Shown here: in pieces, positions 50,045 through 60,588 of the stretch
Numbering within the stretch: the first letter of the stretch is position 1
How the letters are laid out: every line of letters starts with the position of its first letter
Assembly: GCF_002564045.1 (NCBI RefSeq)
Contig: NZ_PDJK01000002.1
Location: 1,736,001 to 1,800,000 of the forward strand
Direction: 5' to 3'
Length of the DNA stretch: 64,000 nt
Source of the DNA: Amycolatopsis sulphurea
GTDB taxonomy: Bacteria > Actinomycetota > Actinomycetes > Mycobacteriales > Pseudonocardiaceae
Program-made: the position numbers and the translations under genes
The notes under the pieces: model-generated
Told to the model about the DNA's origin: nothing
What the model saw: the letters and a program-made list of their open reading frames with translations, nothing else
Database searches by the model: none

Positions 50045-50794
50045 TCAGCCGACAGGCGGTATCGCCACGAATTCGTGGGTGTCGAAATCGATGACGACCG
50101 GATCCGTTTCCCCCGGGATCGTTGCCCGCACCCGGTACAGAATGCCGTCCGCGGCCAGCCAGTACCGCACGGATTCCGCGTTACCCGGCCGATCCCGGGA
50201 TTCCGGGCCGGTGAAAACGTCGACCGGACGTCCGTTCACCTGATCGGCGGCTATCCACGCAGCACCATTCTGTGGCAGCAATTGTGCGTTATCGGGCCGG
50301 TCATTGCCGAGCCCGAGCACAATCGCCAACGCCCGGTCGAGCGGCCCGGCCGTCGGATCGAGCGCGCGATCGGTCCAGCCGTCGGCGGGCGGATGCGCGG
50401 GTGCGTTATCCGGAGCGGCCGGCATCGGCCGGACGGCCACGCGGGTGGTTGTCCACCGGATCAGCCCAGCGCTGGAGTCGTTGCGCCCCTTGCCCTTCAC
50501 CACTGCGTAACCGCTCTTCCCGCGGTAATCGACCGAACCGGTGACAACAATTTCGCCGGCGGTATCGGGCACGGTGATCGCCACTGCCCGGCCGCCCGCC
50601 TGAAAGTCCCGGAAACGCATGATCGCGAGCCGGCTCGCCTCGTCCGCGGTCACCGGACGCGGGCCGGAGTCGCCGGAACCGGCGGCGATCCATGCCCCCA
50701 TTCCCGCGCCGAGCGCGAGCACGACCACTACCGCTGCGAGGATTCGGTGTCTCCGATTGACCAGCACAGTGAGTGACCGTAGCAGGACGCTCAA
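50045..50794 (-). CDS. Membrane-anchored protein of unknown function
   Basis: The 249-aa protein has one N-terminal transmembrane helix (HRILAAVVVVLALGAGMGAW) and an extracellular beta-rich domain. The segments GEIVVTGSVDYRGKSGYAVV and GAAWIAADQVNGRPVDVFTG, with a C-terminal YWLAADGILYRVRATIPGE, resemble LppX/LprG-like or related lipoprotein-fold domains only weakly. The function is unknown. It is divergent from the LAXTG surface protein and convergent with the beta-helix protein. Confidence 0.65.
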   Translation of the reverse strand: MSVLLRSLTVLVNRRHRILAAVVVVLALGAGMGAWIAAGSGDSGPRPVTADEASRLAIMRFRDFQAGGRAVAITVPDTAGEIVVTGSVDYRGKSGYAVVKGKGRNDSSAGLIRWTTTRVAVRPMPAAPDNAPAHPPADGWTDRALDPTAGPLDRALAIVLGLGNDRPDNAQLLPQNGAAWIAADQVNGRPVDVFTGPESRDRPGNAESVRYWLAADGILYRVRATIPGETDPVVIDFDTHEFVAIPPVG

Positions 50795-50910
50795 TTCACC
50801 CGTTTATTCACCCGAGCCCCGCAACCGTTCGTACCCCTTTTCTGGTTCACTGTGACAGCTTTGCGGAACGCAGCGCGAATTCCTGCGCGCAGAACGGAGA
50901 TCCCGCAGTC

Positions 50911-53457
50911 ATGAGTCGAAGCGGCAGAAGAACCATCGGCAGATCCCGGCTGGTCCGCGCGGCCGCGGCCGGGCTCCTGCTGGGCAGCAGTGCGGCCGCC
51001 GGAATGGCGGCCACGACCGGGGTGGCCGGGGCCGCCGCCGAGGACGGGAAGCTCACCGTCCAAGTGCTCCGCGATTTCTTCGGTACCGGAATAATCAACA
51101 CCACCATGGACACCCCGCAGGCCGGGATGTCCGTGGTGGTCACCGATCCACCGGGGCATCAGGTGCGCGGGCGGACGGACGCGGCGGGCAAGGTCGTACT
51201 GCCCCCGTCCACGACGCTGACCGGTGGGCAGTACCGGGTCGATGTGTCGATTCCGGACCCGTACCGCGCGTATTTACAGGCCGCGCCGGCGTCCACGAAG
51301 AAAAACCACTTCGACAGTTTCACCACGTTCGTGGATCTGCGCGAGGGCAAGGACGCCTCGGTGATCACCGGCGTCTGGAACCCGGCCGACCACACGCCGC
51401 CGGACGCGAAGTACTACGTGCCGGTGCAAAGCCCCGCGGTGAACACCGACGGCAGCGCGCCCGATCCGAACAGCCGCGCACTGGTCTCGTTCGACCGCAA
51501 GAACCGCGGCACCTGCCCGGCGGATTCGCCCTGCCCGTCCGTGGTGAACACGCAAGCGCAGGTCGGCACCACCTGGGGGCTGGCCTACGACAAGCACCGC
51601 GGCCGCATTTTCCAGTCGGCCTTCGCGAAGCGGTTCACCCTCTACGGCCCCGAAGGCGGCGGCGCGATCTACACGACCCCGCTCAAGGGCGGCGCACCGC
51701 AGCTGTTCGCGAAGGTGCCGGGCGCCACGGCCACCGAACACGGCAACGTGGACCTGCGCAAGGACCAGAATTTCGTGGATGCCTCCGGCAAGGAGAGCCT
51801 CGGCGGAATCGCGCTGACCGAGGACGGGAAGACGCTGTACGCGGTCAACCTGCTGGACCGCACGCTGGTCAGCTTCGCCGCCACCGGCGCCACTGCGAAG
51901 GTGGAGAAGACCGTCCGCATTCCGGACCCGGACTGCGCGGCAGCCGATGACTGGCGCCCGTTCGCCGTCACCGCGCACGACGCGAAACTGTACGTCGGCG
52001 GCATCTGCTCGGCGGAAAGCACGCAGAAGCGTGCGGACCTCAAGGCCGTGGTCTATACCTATGACGGCGGGAAATTCACGCCGGTGCTCACGCACGGTCT
52101 CGACTTCGCCCGCGGCTACGTGATCGGCGGGATCCACGACGACAACACCAGCCACTGGAATCCGTGGGACACCAGGTTCTCCTCGTGGGACAACTTCATC
52201 AAGCACGGGCCGGGGATCAACCCGGAGCCGGAGCTGGCAAGCCTGGCGTTCTCCCGCGACGGATCGATGATCCTCGGGTTCCGTGACCGGTTCATGGACG
52301 TCTTCGGCTCCGGCATCGACCCGCGACCGGGCCGGACCGGGGTAGCCACCGGCATGTCCGGCGGGGACATCACCATGGCGTGCGCGGCTCCGGGCGGCGG
52401 CTACGACTGGGAGGGCACCGGCGTGTGCCCGAACCACAGCACCGACGCGACGAACGGCCACGAGCCGGCCGGCGTCGTCGAGTACTTCCCGGGCGACTTC
52501 TTCGACCCCAACCGGTCCGGCAACGGCCTGCACCAGGAGGCGGCGCAAGGTTCGGTCGCCTACATCCCGCAGCAGCAGTGGGTGATCAGCACCCAGCTCG
52601 ACCCGGCGCAGAACGTCAGCTCCGACGGTGTCGGCTACTACGACATCGACAGCGGTATCGGGCCCGGCCAGAATAATCCGACGCACGGGTACCAGTTCGT
52701 CGATCCGGCCAACAGCTTCGGCAAGGCCGGCGGGCTCGGCGACATCGCCTACCAGGCCGCGGACGCGCCGATCCAGATCGGCAACCTCGTCTGGTTCGAC
52801 GGCGACCACAACGGTATCCAGGACCCGCACCGGACCGACGAGGTCGCACTGGCCAAGGCGACCGTGAACCTGCTCGACGCGGGCGGCAAGCAGGTCGCCA
52901 CCACGCAGACCGACAAGGCGGGCGAGTACTACTTCGGCGGCGTCGGTGCCGAGTACCAGCTGAAGCCGGGCGCGAAGTACACCGTGCAGTTCGACGTCTG
53001 CACCGCGGACACGGACAACGTGCCCGAGCAGCCGTCGGCAACCGACCTGCGGTTCACCCTGCCGACGGCCGGACCGGACCGGGCACACGACTCCAACGTC
53101 GTCCCGCCGACCTCCGGGCGGCTCTGCAACGGCTTCGCGCCGGTCACCGCACCGGCTCAGGCCGGCGGGGTGGACCACACCATCGACGCGGGCGTCTACA
53201 TCCCGAAGCCGGTGCCGCCGACCAGTCCCACTAACCCGGTGCCCCCGTCTACCCCGGTGCCCCCGTCTAACCCGGCGCCGGGCACGCCGCCGGGTGCGCC
53301 TGCTGGCCCGGCCCCGGCGCAGGCCGGAAACGTCGGACTGGCTTCGACCGGTGTGCCGATGCTGCCGGCGTTGCTGATCGGCGGTGCGGTGCTCCTCGCC
53401 ACCGGTGCGGGGCTCGTGTTCGCCAGCCGCCGGAGGCTCCGCCTGTCCCAGCGGTAA
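50911..53457 (+). CDS. LAXTG-anchored surface protein with SdrD-like domain
   Basis: This 848-aa exported protein starts with a signal peptide (AAAAGLLLGSSAAAGMAATT). It has a carboxypeptidase-like beta domain (about 45-110) and a large beta-propeller-like central part of unknown function (about 150-600, including YVGGICSAESTQKRADLKAV). An SdrD B-like Ig domain follows (about 620-750, QIGNLVWFDGDHNGIQD). A Pro-rich wall-spanning linker and a sortase-type tail LASTG with TM helix and RRRLRLSQR end it. The LAXTG signal suits an actinobacterial class E sortase. Start ATG 50911 follows ACGGAGA. Confidence 0.85.
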   Translation: MSRSGRRTIGRSRLVRAAAAGLLLGSSAAAGMAATTGVAGAAAEDGKLTVQVLRDFFGTGIINTTMDTPQAGMSVVVTDPPGHQVRGRTDAAGKVVLPPSTTLTGGQYRVDVSIPDPYRAYLQAAPASTKKNHFDSFTTFVDLREGKDASVITGVWNPADHTPPDAKYYVPVQSPAVNTDGSAPDPNSRALVSFDRKNRGTCPADSPCPSVVNTQAQVGTTWGLAYDKHRGRIFQSAFAKRFTLYGPEGGGAIYTTPLKGGAPQLFAKVPGATATEHGNVDLRKDQNFVDASGKESLGGIALTEDGKTLYAVNLLDRTLVSFAATGATAKVEKTVRIPDPDCAAADDWRPFAVTAHDAKLYVGGICSAESTQKRADLKAVVYTYDGGKFTPVLTHGLDFARGYVIGGIHDDNTSHWNPWDTRFSSWDNFIKHGPGINPEPELASLAFSRDGSMILGFRDRFMDVFGSGIDPRPGRTGVATGMSGGDITMACAAPGGGYDWEGTGVCPNHSTDATNGHEPAGVVEYFPGDFFDPNRSGNGLHQEAAQGSVAYIPQQQWVISTQLDPAQNVSSDGVGYYDIDSGIGPGQNNPTHGYQFVDPANSFGKAGGLGDIAYQAADAPIQIGNLVWFDGDHNGIQDPHRTDEVALAKATVNLLDAGGKQVATTQTDKAGEYYFGGVGAEYQLKPGAKYTVQFDVCTADTDNVPEQPSATDLRFTLPTAGPDRAHDSNVVPPTSGRLCNGFAPVTAPAQAGGVDHTIDAGVYIPKPVPPTSPTNPVPPSTPVPPSNPAPGTPPGAPAGPAPAQAGNVGLASTGVPMLPALLIGGAVLLATGAGLVFASRRRLRLSQR

Positions 53458-54213
53458 TTCCTGGCACTGAAACCGGAAGCCCGGTTCGCTCGCGCACTGC
53501 GTGGGCGGACCGGGCTTTCCCTCTCAACCGAGTAGGCACGGCGGGCCGGGTTTCGACTGGATCGACCTCGGCTCCGCGAACTTGCTGCCGCTCGGCGGTC
53601 TGGCTTGCTCGACGAACTGCTGGGTGGCGAAGGTCACCGGGCAAGATTCCGGCCTCCCCGCGCGGTGGGATGGCTCAAACGGGTCGCCCGAGAGACGCGT
53701 GCCTGCCGGTGGTCTCCGGACAATCGGGCAGGGTCTCGTGGCGCTCGATCGTCGCCGAGCCGGTCCCTTCGCCCCCAGTCCAGTCGATCGTCGCCGAGCC
53801 CGTCCCCTCACCCCCATTCCCACCGGGCATCTCGATCATCCGCATCCCGGTGACGCACGCCCGCCCCGTCGTGCGCTGTGGTCCCGCAGGACACGAGAAC
53901 GTCCGCTAGGACACCAAACCGACCGCCGCGCCGCATCCGACAACCACCGCGACCACCCACCGGCGCGAGCGGGACGACGACGGCACATGCTCGCCCGCCC
54001 TTCGGCACCCTGAAGTCTGTGAAGGGACCCTTCACGGACTCAGAGTCTGTGAAGGGTCCCTTCACAGCTTTAAGCCGGTGCGGTGCAGCGCCGCGAAGAG
54101 ACCCCCGTTGGTCACCCTTATGGGTGAGAACAGGCGAGAAGGCTACCCAGCGTGCGCCATCACACCGGTGACGATCACAGGGTTCTCACAGCCCGGCCAG
54201 CCACACTGGAACT
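53458..54213. other. Intergenic region with a 35-bp duplicated motif and a family A palindrome
   Basis: The 756-bp gap contains two imperfect direct copies of TCGATCGTCGCCGAGCC..GTCCC (about 53747-53815) and a family A double palindrome at 54012-54070. Some frames stay open on both strands, but none shows a family resemblance I trust. It may be a decayed gene. Confidence 0.35.
54012..54070. repeat. Family A double palindrome
   Basis: Two GTGAAGGGACCCTTCAC-type arms around GGACTCAGAGTC. It lies before the rhomboid-like gene and after the unassigned gap. Confidence 0.75.
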
Positions 54214-55041
54214 ATGCCCCGTCGTCACGGAGACCTGCTGCCGCGTCCGCCGGCGCCCGTGATCGCCCGGCTGCGCGGCACCGGTGAACGGGACATTCCC
54301 TGGAAACTTCCTTCGCTCAACCAGGTCCGCTACCTCTGCTGGGACCTGCTGCGCTCGGCTCGCATGCCCGGCTCCCTGGTCGGCCTGGACGGCTCGTTTC
54401 CGCGGCGGGCCTGGCTTCGTTGCCTGCCCTCGCCCCGGAGTACGCCGTTCACGTTCAGTTACCTCGTTCTGCTGCTGTGCACCACGCTCGTGCTGCGGTT
54501 CGCCGATCCGGTGCTCACCGCGAAGCTGCTGCAGCTGTCCAGCACCGACGCGCACAACCTGTGGCGCCGCCCGCTCACCTCGCTGCTGACCAGCGCCATC
54601 TGGATCGAGGACGGCGGCTGGATCGCCTACGCGGCGATCTTCGCGCTGGCCATCGCCCCGCTCGAACGGCGTTTCGGCCCCGGCCGGACCGCGCTCGTCT
54701 TCTTCAGCGGCCACATCGTGGCCACCCTCGCCACCGAACTGCCGGTCATGGCGCTGATCAACTCCGCCGTCCTGCCGAACTCCGCCGGTCGCTGGCTGGA
54801 CATCGGCGTCAGCTACGGCTTCCTCACCACCGCGGGCGCGCTCGCCTATCTGGCTCGCGGGCAGGCGCGGATCGTCGCACTGGTGGCATTGGAGCTGTTC
54901 ATCGTCCTGGTCTACGTCGTGGACGACCCGGGCAGCCTCGACTCGGTCATCACCGTGCTCGGGCATGTCGTGGCCGCACACTTTGGCCTGCTCTGCTGGG
55001 GGCCAAAGCTGCAGGCCGGCCAGGCCGAACAGGCCGCCTGA
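54214..55041 (+). CDS. Rhomboid-like multi-pass membrane protein
   Basis: The 275-aa protein has about six helices and the layout of rhomboid-like proteins: SYLVLLLCTTLVLRFADPVL, LWRRPLTSLLTSAIWIEDGG, ALVFFSGHIVATLATELPVM, then DIGVSYGFLTTAGALAYLA (Ser in GVSYG, where active rhomboids have GxSG), and a late His in GHVVAAHFGLLCWG. The changed motif leaves protease activity doubtful. Start ATG 54214. A second function such as a lipid or membrane chaperone cannot be excluded. Confidence 0.75.
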   Translation: MPRRHGDLLPRPPAPVIARLRGTGERDIPWKLPSLNQVRYLCWDLLRSARMPGSLVGLDGSFPRRAWLRCLPSPRSTPFTFSYLVLLLCTTLVLRFADPVLTAKLLQLSSTDAHNLWRRPLTSLLTSAIWIEDGGWIAYAAIFALAIAPLERRFGPGRTALVFFSGHIVATLATELPVMALINSAVLPNSAGRWLDIGVSYGFLTTAGALAYLARGQARIVALVALELFIVLVYVVDDPGSLDSVITVLGHVVAAHFGLLCWGPKLQAGQAEQAA

Positions 55042-55214
55042 ACCCGGCTCCACCCAACGCGGAGCGTGCACACCCACGAGGCCGCCTCCGACGAGCGAGC
55101 GAACCGTCTGGGCCGGAAGAGTGATTCAAGGAAGCGGCGCGCACTCATATACACAAGCTTCACTCGGTGGTGTAATCGACGGGCCATCTGCCGACACAGG
55201 GGGTCTGGACGCAT

Positions 55215-57944
55215 ATGGAGGCTGACGCCCTCACCGACGGGCCGGCCGAAGACACCGACACCGCCATCTGGCGGGCCCGGCTGGCCGGTCTGCATCCGGC
55301 CACTGGCGGGGACGTCGTGTTCGCGCTGCACACCGGTGCCGGTCCGGCCACGCTGACCTGGCTGCCCGGCCTGGACACCGTGCTGGGCCATCCCGGGGTG
55401 AGCGGCAACGAACTGTGCGGACGGCTCACCGACCTGCTCAGCCCGCTCACCGTGCAGCTGCCCCGCACCAAGCCGGACCGTGACTTCGAGCTGGAGCAGC
55501 CCTACGACGCGGCGGATGGCGCGCGCAGGCGGATCCGGCTGCGCGCCCGTACGGTGGGCGATCAGGGCTGCACGACCGGTTTGCTCGGCGTCGTGTCCGC
55601 GATGCCGGAGGATTCGCCGGGCCGCTCCGATCTGGGCCAGCTGGCCGACCGGTACCGGGTGCTGGTGGAGCTGAGCCCGGACGCGATCTGCGTGCACCAG
55701 GGCGGGATGATCACCTACGCCAACCGCGCCGCGCTCGACCTGTTCGCCGCGCGGTCCCCCGCCGAGGTGGTCGGCCGCCCGTTCGCCGAGTTCGTGACCG
55801 CGGAATCCGCCGGTGGGCTGCTCGCCAACGCCGAATCCGAGCCGATCGAAGCCATGTTCACCCGGGTCGACGGAAGCAAGTTCACCGCCGAGACGATCTC
55901 CGTGCGCACCACCGAGCCGGGCACGCCGTCGTATCAGGTCGTGATCCGCGACGTCACCCCGAAGCTGGCCGCAGCGGCCGCCGTACGCGCGCGGGCTGCG
56001 CTGGTCTCGCAGGTCAGCGACGCCATTGTCGCGATCACCGCGGACGGCATCGTGACGAGCTGGAACCCTGCCGCAGAAAGCGTGTACGGCTGGCCGATGC
56101 ATGAGGCGATCGGCAGGCGGATCCGCGAAGTCCTCGGCGCCGAGCTGGATCCGGAAGCGGCGCTGCGGACCGGCGGGGTGGTCGGCCAAACCCACCACCG
56201 GCGGGACGGGGCACCGTTGTCGGTGCAGGTTTCCGTGGCCGAGGCCACCGACGGATACGTGGTCGTCTGCGCCGACCAGACCGCGCGGCGCCGGGCCGAA
56301 CTGCACTACCGCACGGTGGTCGCGGCGCTGGACGAAGGCGTGGTGGTCGTGCGGCCGGACGGGCTGATCGAATCGGTGAACCCAGCCGCCGCGCGCATTC
56401 TCGGTGTGCCTCCGGCACAGCTGATCGGCGTACCGTGCGCCACGCTCGTGCTTTACGGCGAGTCCGGCGCGCGGATCCCGGCGGACGAGCTGCCGTCCGT
56501 GCGCACCCAGCGGACCGGGATCACGCAGAACGGCCAGGTGGTGCGGCTGCGCCGGCAGGACGGGCGGGACGTGTGGGTCGCGCTCACCTCGCGGCTGCTG
56601 GATCCGGACGATCCACACGGCGTCGCGGTGGTCATCTCGTTCACCGACATCACCGAACGGCGCGCGATCAGCGCCCGCCTGGCCCATGACGCGACGCACG
56701 ATCCGTTGACCCGCTTGGCGAACCGGACGCTGGTGCTGGACCGGCTCGACCGGCGCAACCGTCCCGGCGCGGCGACTGTGCTGTTTCTCGACCTGGACAA
56801 GTTCAAGCTGATCAACGACTCCCTCGGGCATCCGGTCGGCGATCAGGTGCTGCGCGTCGCCGGCGAGCGGCTGCGGCGGGCCACCGGCCCCGCGGACGTG
56901 GTCGGCAGGCTCGGCGGGGACGAGTTCGTCGTGGTCACCACCGAGGCCACCGAGGTGGCGGAAGTGCGGACGTTCGCCACACACTTGCGTTCGGTGCTGG
57001 CCGAACCGGTGACCGTGCACGGCAGGCAGCTGCACCTGGACGCGAGCATGGGCATCGTGCTGATCGGCGAAACCGACCCACGCTCGGCCGAGGACCTGTT
57101 GCGCGACGCGGACATCGCGATGTACCAGGCGAAAGCCCGCGGCCGCGGCCGGTTCGAGTTCTTCGACGTGGAAATGCGGATGCGCATGCAGCGCAGGCTG
57201 CGGATGGAGCAGGACCTGCGCGAGGCCGTCCACAGTGGACAGCTGTGGGCGGCCTACCAGCCGGTGGTCGACCTGCGGACCGGGAAAATGGTCGCGGTGG
57301 AGGCCCTGCTGCGCTGGACCCACCCGAAGCACGGCGCGATCTCCCCCGCCGAGTTCATCCCGCTCGCCGAGGAGAGCGAGCTGATCAACATCCTGGGCAA
57401 GTTCATCCTGCAGGACACGGCGCGAGAACTGGCCGCCCAACGCACCGAACACGGTCTCAGCCTGAGCCTGAAGGTCAACTTGTCGGTACGCCAACTGGAC
57501 GACCCGCATTTGATCCCCGCCGTCCGCGACGTACTGGCGACCACCGGCCTGCCTCCGGAGGCGCTGACCCTGGAGGTCACCGAAAGCGCCCTGATGCGCG
57601 ATGCCTCCGCCGCCGCGGAAGTCCTGACCGCCTTGCGTTCCCTCGGCGTCCTGCTGGCCATCGACGACTTCGGCACCGGATACTCGTCACTGGCCCAGCT
57701 ACGCCGGCTGACCCTGGACACGCTGAAGATCGACCGCTCGTTCATCACCGGAATCGCCGATTCCCGCGACGCCGCCGCCATCGTGGCCAGCATCATCGCG
57801 ATGGCCCATGCGGTGGGCCTGACGGTGGTCGCGGAGGGTGTGGAGACCGCGGACGAGCTGGAACTGCTCCGGGAGCTGGGGTGCGATCAGGCTCAGGGGT
57901 ACCACCTTGGCCGGCCGGTCTCTGCGGGGGAGATATTCGGGTAG
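55215..57944 (+). CDS. PAS-GGDEF-EAL protein (c-di-GMP synthase/phosphodiesterase)
   Basis: This 909-aa protein turns over c-di-GMP. It begins with an unrecognised N-terminal region (1-135). PAS domains occupy about 140-250, 255-360 and 363-480. The GGDEF domain has intact GGDEF at 567-571 and a preceding DLDKFKLINDSLGH. The EAL domain has the EALLRW motif (E696) with GTGYSSLAQLRRL and later DDFGTGYSS-like DDFGTG plus CDQAQGYHLGRPV. Both active sites look intact. No transmembrane segment was noted, so it is probably cytosolic. Start ATG 55215. The product could affect development, as in Streptomyces. Confidence 0.92.
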   Translation: MEADALTDGPAEDTDTAIWRARLAGLHPATGGDVVFALHTGAGPATLTWLPGLDTVLGHPGVSGNELCGRLTDLLSPLTVQLPRTKPDRDFELEQPYDAADGARRRIRLRARTVGDQGCTTGLLGVVSAMPEDSPGRSDLGQLADRYRVLVELSPDAICVHQGGMITYANRAALDLFAARSPAEVVGRPFAEFVTAESAGGLLANAESEPIEAMFTRVDGSKFTAETISVRTTEPGTPSYQVVIRDVTPKLAAAAAVRARAALVSQVSDAIVAITADGIVTSWNPAAESVYGWPMHEAIGRRIREVLGAELDPEAALRTGGVVGQTHHRRDGAPLSVQVSVAEATDGYVVVCADQTARRRAELHYRTVVAALDEGVVVVRPDGLIESVNPAAARILGVPPAQLIGVPCATLVLYGESGARIPADELPSVRTQRTGITQNGQVVRLRRQDGRDVWVALTSRLLDPDDPHGVAVVISFTDITERRAISARLAHDATHDPLTRLANRTLVLDRLDRRNRPGAATVLFLDLDKFKLINDSLGHPVGDQVLRVAGERLRRATGPADVVGRLGGDEFVVVTTEATEVAEVRTFATHLRSVLAEPVTVHGRQLHLDASMGIVLIGETDPRSAEDLLRDADIAMYQAKARGRGRFEFFDVEMRMRMQRRLRMEQDLREAVHSGQLWAAYQPVVDLRTGKMVAVEALLRWTHPKHGAISPAEFIPLAEESELINILGKFILQDTARELAAQRTEHGLSLSLKVNLSVRQLDDPHLIPAVRDVLATTGLPPEALTLEVTESALMRDASAAAEVLTALRSLGVLLAIDDFGTGYSSLAQLRRLTLDTLKIDRSFITGIADSRDAAAIVASIIAMAHAVGLTVVAEGVETADELELLRELGCDQAQGYHLGRPVSAGEIFG

Positions 57945-58019
57945 GGCCTTTTGGCCGGTAGTTCGGCCGGGGGTTCGGCCCGGGGGGGTTCGGCCGAGGA
58001 GTGGGGGCTGGCGGCTTTA

Positions 58020-59010
58020 GCCCGTCACGAAAGTCCCTCTCACCCGACCGCCCTCGCCGCGAAAGTCCCTTCCGCACCGACGCCTCGCCGCGAACGCCCC
58101 CCTCACACCACGACACCTCGCCGCGAACAGCCAGCACACCACCGTCCTTCGCAGCGAGAGTACCCCTCACCCGACCGCCCGCGCTGCGAACGGCCCTCCC
58201 GCACCACCGCCCTCGCGGCGAGCGGCCCTCTCGCACCAACCGCAGCGTCATGAAAGTCCCACTCGCATCGCCCCCTCGACCCGAAAGTCGCCATCGCTCC
58301 GCCCCAGCGCCACGAGAGTCCCCATCGCACCACCCCTATCGCCACGAACGGCCCCCTCACACCACCACCCCTCGCCGCGAACGTCCCTCCCACACCGCCA
58401 CCTCGCCGCGAACGTCCCTCCCGCAACGCCACCTCGCCGCGAACGTCCCTCCCACACCGCCACCTCGCCGCGAACGTCCCTCCCACACCGCCACCTCGCC
58501 GCGAACGTCCCTCCCACACCGCCACCTCGCCGCGAACGTCCCTCCCACACCGCCACCTCGCCGCGAACGTCCCTCCCACACCGCCACCTCGCCGCGAACG
58601 TCCCTCCCACACCGCCACCTCGCCGCGAACGTCCCTCCCACACCGCCACCTCGCCGCGAACGTCCCTCCCACACCGCCACCTCGCCGCGAACGTCCCTCC
58701 CACACCGCCACGTCGGCGCGAAAGTCCCTCCCGCACCGAACATCTGGCCACGAAAGTCCCTCTCGCGCGACCGCCCTTGCGGCGAGCGGCCTCTCGCACC
58801 AGCCGCGGCGTCATGAAAGTCCCACTCGCATCGCCCCCTCGACGCGAGAGTCGCCATCGCTCCGCCCCAGCACTACGAAAGTCGCCATCGCGCCATCCCT
58901 ACCGTCGCGAGCGGCCCCATCGCGCCATCGTGCCCCGCGAAAGTCCCCCTCGCGCGCGCCTCCCCTGCTGCGAAAGTCCCCTTCGCACTAACCGTTCGCT
59001 GCGAGGGTCC
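58020..59010. repeat. Family B array with a 31-bp satellite core
   Basis: About thirty units of roughly 30 bp, each containing GCGAA(C/A)GTCCC(T/C)CTC.C-like text, fill the gap after the c-di-GMP gene. At 58368-58708 the unit CACCTCGCCGCGAACGTCCC plus CTCCCACACCGC repeats as 11 nearly identical 31-bp copies. No CRISPR organisation (unique spacers) or cas genes are present. The rest of the gap up to 59424 has no recognised gene. Confidence 0.7.
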
Positions 59011-59424
59011 CTTTGCTCCCCCCGCTCCGCTGGTAAAGCGCCGCTCCGGCACCCAAGTCCCGGAGAGGCTGCGGCCAGCAGCTTGAGCCATTCAGACAAA
59101 ACGGACGGGACGTGAAATCACGTTAGCCTGCGAGGGCATCACTCTCCAGAACCCTCGACCCCGCAAGCCGTCCACGACCAGGTGGTACGGACCAAACCCT
59201 GAGCAACAAAGCGACCCCGAAAGAACCACTCGCCTGACCCCAAAGAACCAGAAATACCGCATCATTCATTCGGCTTCTTGACCGTCCACCATGAGCAAAT
59301 CTACCATTTCCCCCACACGGTTCGAACACGTTCCTGGATTTACTCCTCTTTTCGCAGCGGAAACCACCGGCGTCGGTCTTCGCTGCCCGGAATACGAATT
59401 CCTCAAGTACCCGAAGGACCCGGC

Positions 59425-60567
59425 ATGCGCGCGATCCTCCGCACCGCGGCCGGCTCGGCGATCCTCCTCGCCGCGCTGGTGAGCATCGTCCCCACCGCAG
59501 CCAGCGCCGTCATTCACGGGCACCCGCACCGCGACTGCAGCCCACCCATAGAAGCCAACGCGGTCGTTTGCACGGACCAGGCCCGCACCGCCAGTTCTCG
59601 CAGCGCCGCCGCGGCGACCGTGCTAATGGCTTACTACAACAGCGCAACCGGGCTGTTCACCACCACCGGCTGGTGGAATTCCGCCAACGCCCTCACCGCA
59701 CTGATCGACAACATGCGAGTGAGCGGGCGAGGCGACTACTGGTACGTCATCGACCGGACCTACCGCCTGAACCTCACCGCAATGCGCGGGAATTTCACCA
59801 ACGACTACCTCGACGACACCGGCTGGTGGGGCCTGGCCTGGATAGCCGCCTACGATCTCACGCGCCAAGTCAAATACCTCGAGACCGCGCGAATAGACGC
59901 CGAGTACCTTCACTCCTACTGGGATTCCACCTGTCGCGGCGGAATCTGGTGGAGCATCGAGAAAACCTATAAGAACGCTATCGCCAACTCGCTCTACATC
60001 GAACTCAACGCCGCTCTGCACAATCGGATCACCGGCGACACCGGCTATCTGCAGCGAGCGAAGGACGGCTGGTCCTGGTTCAGGGCGAGTGGAATGATCA
60101 ACAACGGCAGCCTCGTCGACGACGGTATCGACCTGAAAACCTGCGCCAGCAACAACGGTCCGGCCTACACCTACAACCAGGGCGTACCGCTGGCCGCGCT
60201 GACCGAACTACACCGCGCGACCGGGGACGATGGCCTGCTCGCCAAGGCACAGCAGCTGGCCGACGCTTCGACCACGAGCACTTCCCTCAACAACAACGGA
60301 ATTCTCCACGACCCCGGCGAAAAGCCCGGTGGCGGCGGAGCCGACGGACCGTCATTCAAGGGCATTTACGCTCGCGATCTGGCAGTGCTCGACTCCGTGA
60401 TCTCCAAACACCCCTACGCCGATTACCTGAATCGCCAAGCCGATTCCGCCCATACAAAAGACCGCAACGCCGCCGGCCAATACGGCCTGATGTGGGCCGG
60501 TCCGTTCGACAAGTCCGATGCCGCCCGCCAGCAGTCCGCGCTCGATCTGATGAACGCGACCTACTGA
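59425..60567 (+). CDS. GH76 family secreted glycosidase (alpha-1,6-mannanase-like)
   Basis: This 380-aa secreted protein of glycoside hydrolase family 76 starts with the signal peptide [20 protein letters not shown]. The hallmark [20 protein letters not shown] carries the catalytic DD pair. [20 protein letters not shown] and [20 protein letters not shown] complete the domain. GH76 enzymes cleave alpha-1,6-mannan. It is the first of three secreted genes in tandem. Base composition is lower in GC than the neighbours, hinting at transfer. The ribosome-binding site GAAGGACC precedes ATG 59425. Confidence 0.88.
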   Translation: MRAILRTAAGSAILLAALVSIVPTAASAVIHGHPHRDCSPPIEANAVVCTDQARTASSRSAAAATVLMAYYNSATGLFTTTGWWNSANALTALIDNMRVSGRGDYWYVIDRTYRLNLTAMRGNFTNDYLDDTGWWGLAWIAAYDLTRQVKYLETARIDAEYLHSYWDSTCRGGIWWSIEKTYKNAIANSLYIELNAALHNRITGDTGYLQRAKDGWSWFRASGMINNGSLVDDGIDLKTCASNNGPAYTYNQGVPLAALTELHRATGDDGLLAKAQQLADASTTSTSLNNNGILHDPGEKPGGGGADGPSFKGIYARDLAVLDSVISKHPYADYLNRQADSAHTKDRNAAGQYGLMWAGPFDKSDAARQQSALDLMNATY

Positions 60568-60588
60568 AACCATGAGAAAGGAAACGCA

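Noticed and set aside
53501..54013. Open frames on both strands in the gap after the LAXTG gene
   Set aside because: Competing frames are of similar length, no motif was recognised, and the duplicated 35-bp block biases the composition.
54912..57509. Long antisense ORF of 865 codons on the minus strand
   Set aside because: It lies opposite the rhomboid-like and GGDEF-EAL genes, has GC-skewed shadow composition and no family motifs. The sense proteins are clearly real.
58020..59010. CRISPR-like regular array
   Set aside because: The units repeat with no unique spacers, the 31-bp core is a simple tandem satellite, and no cas gene is in the window.
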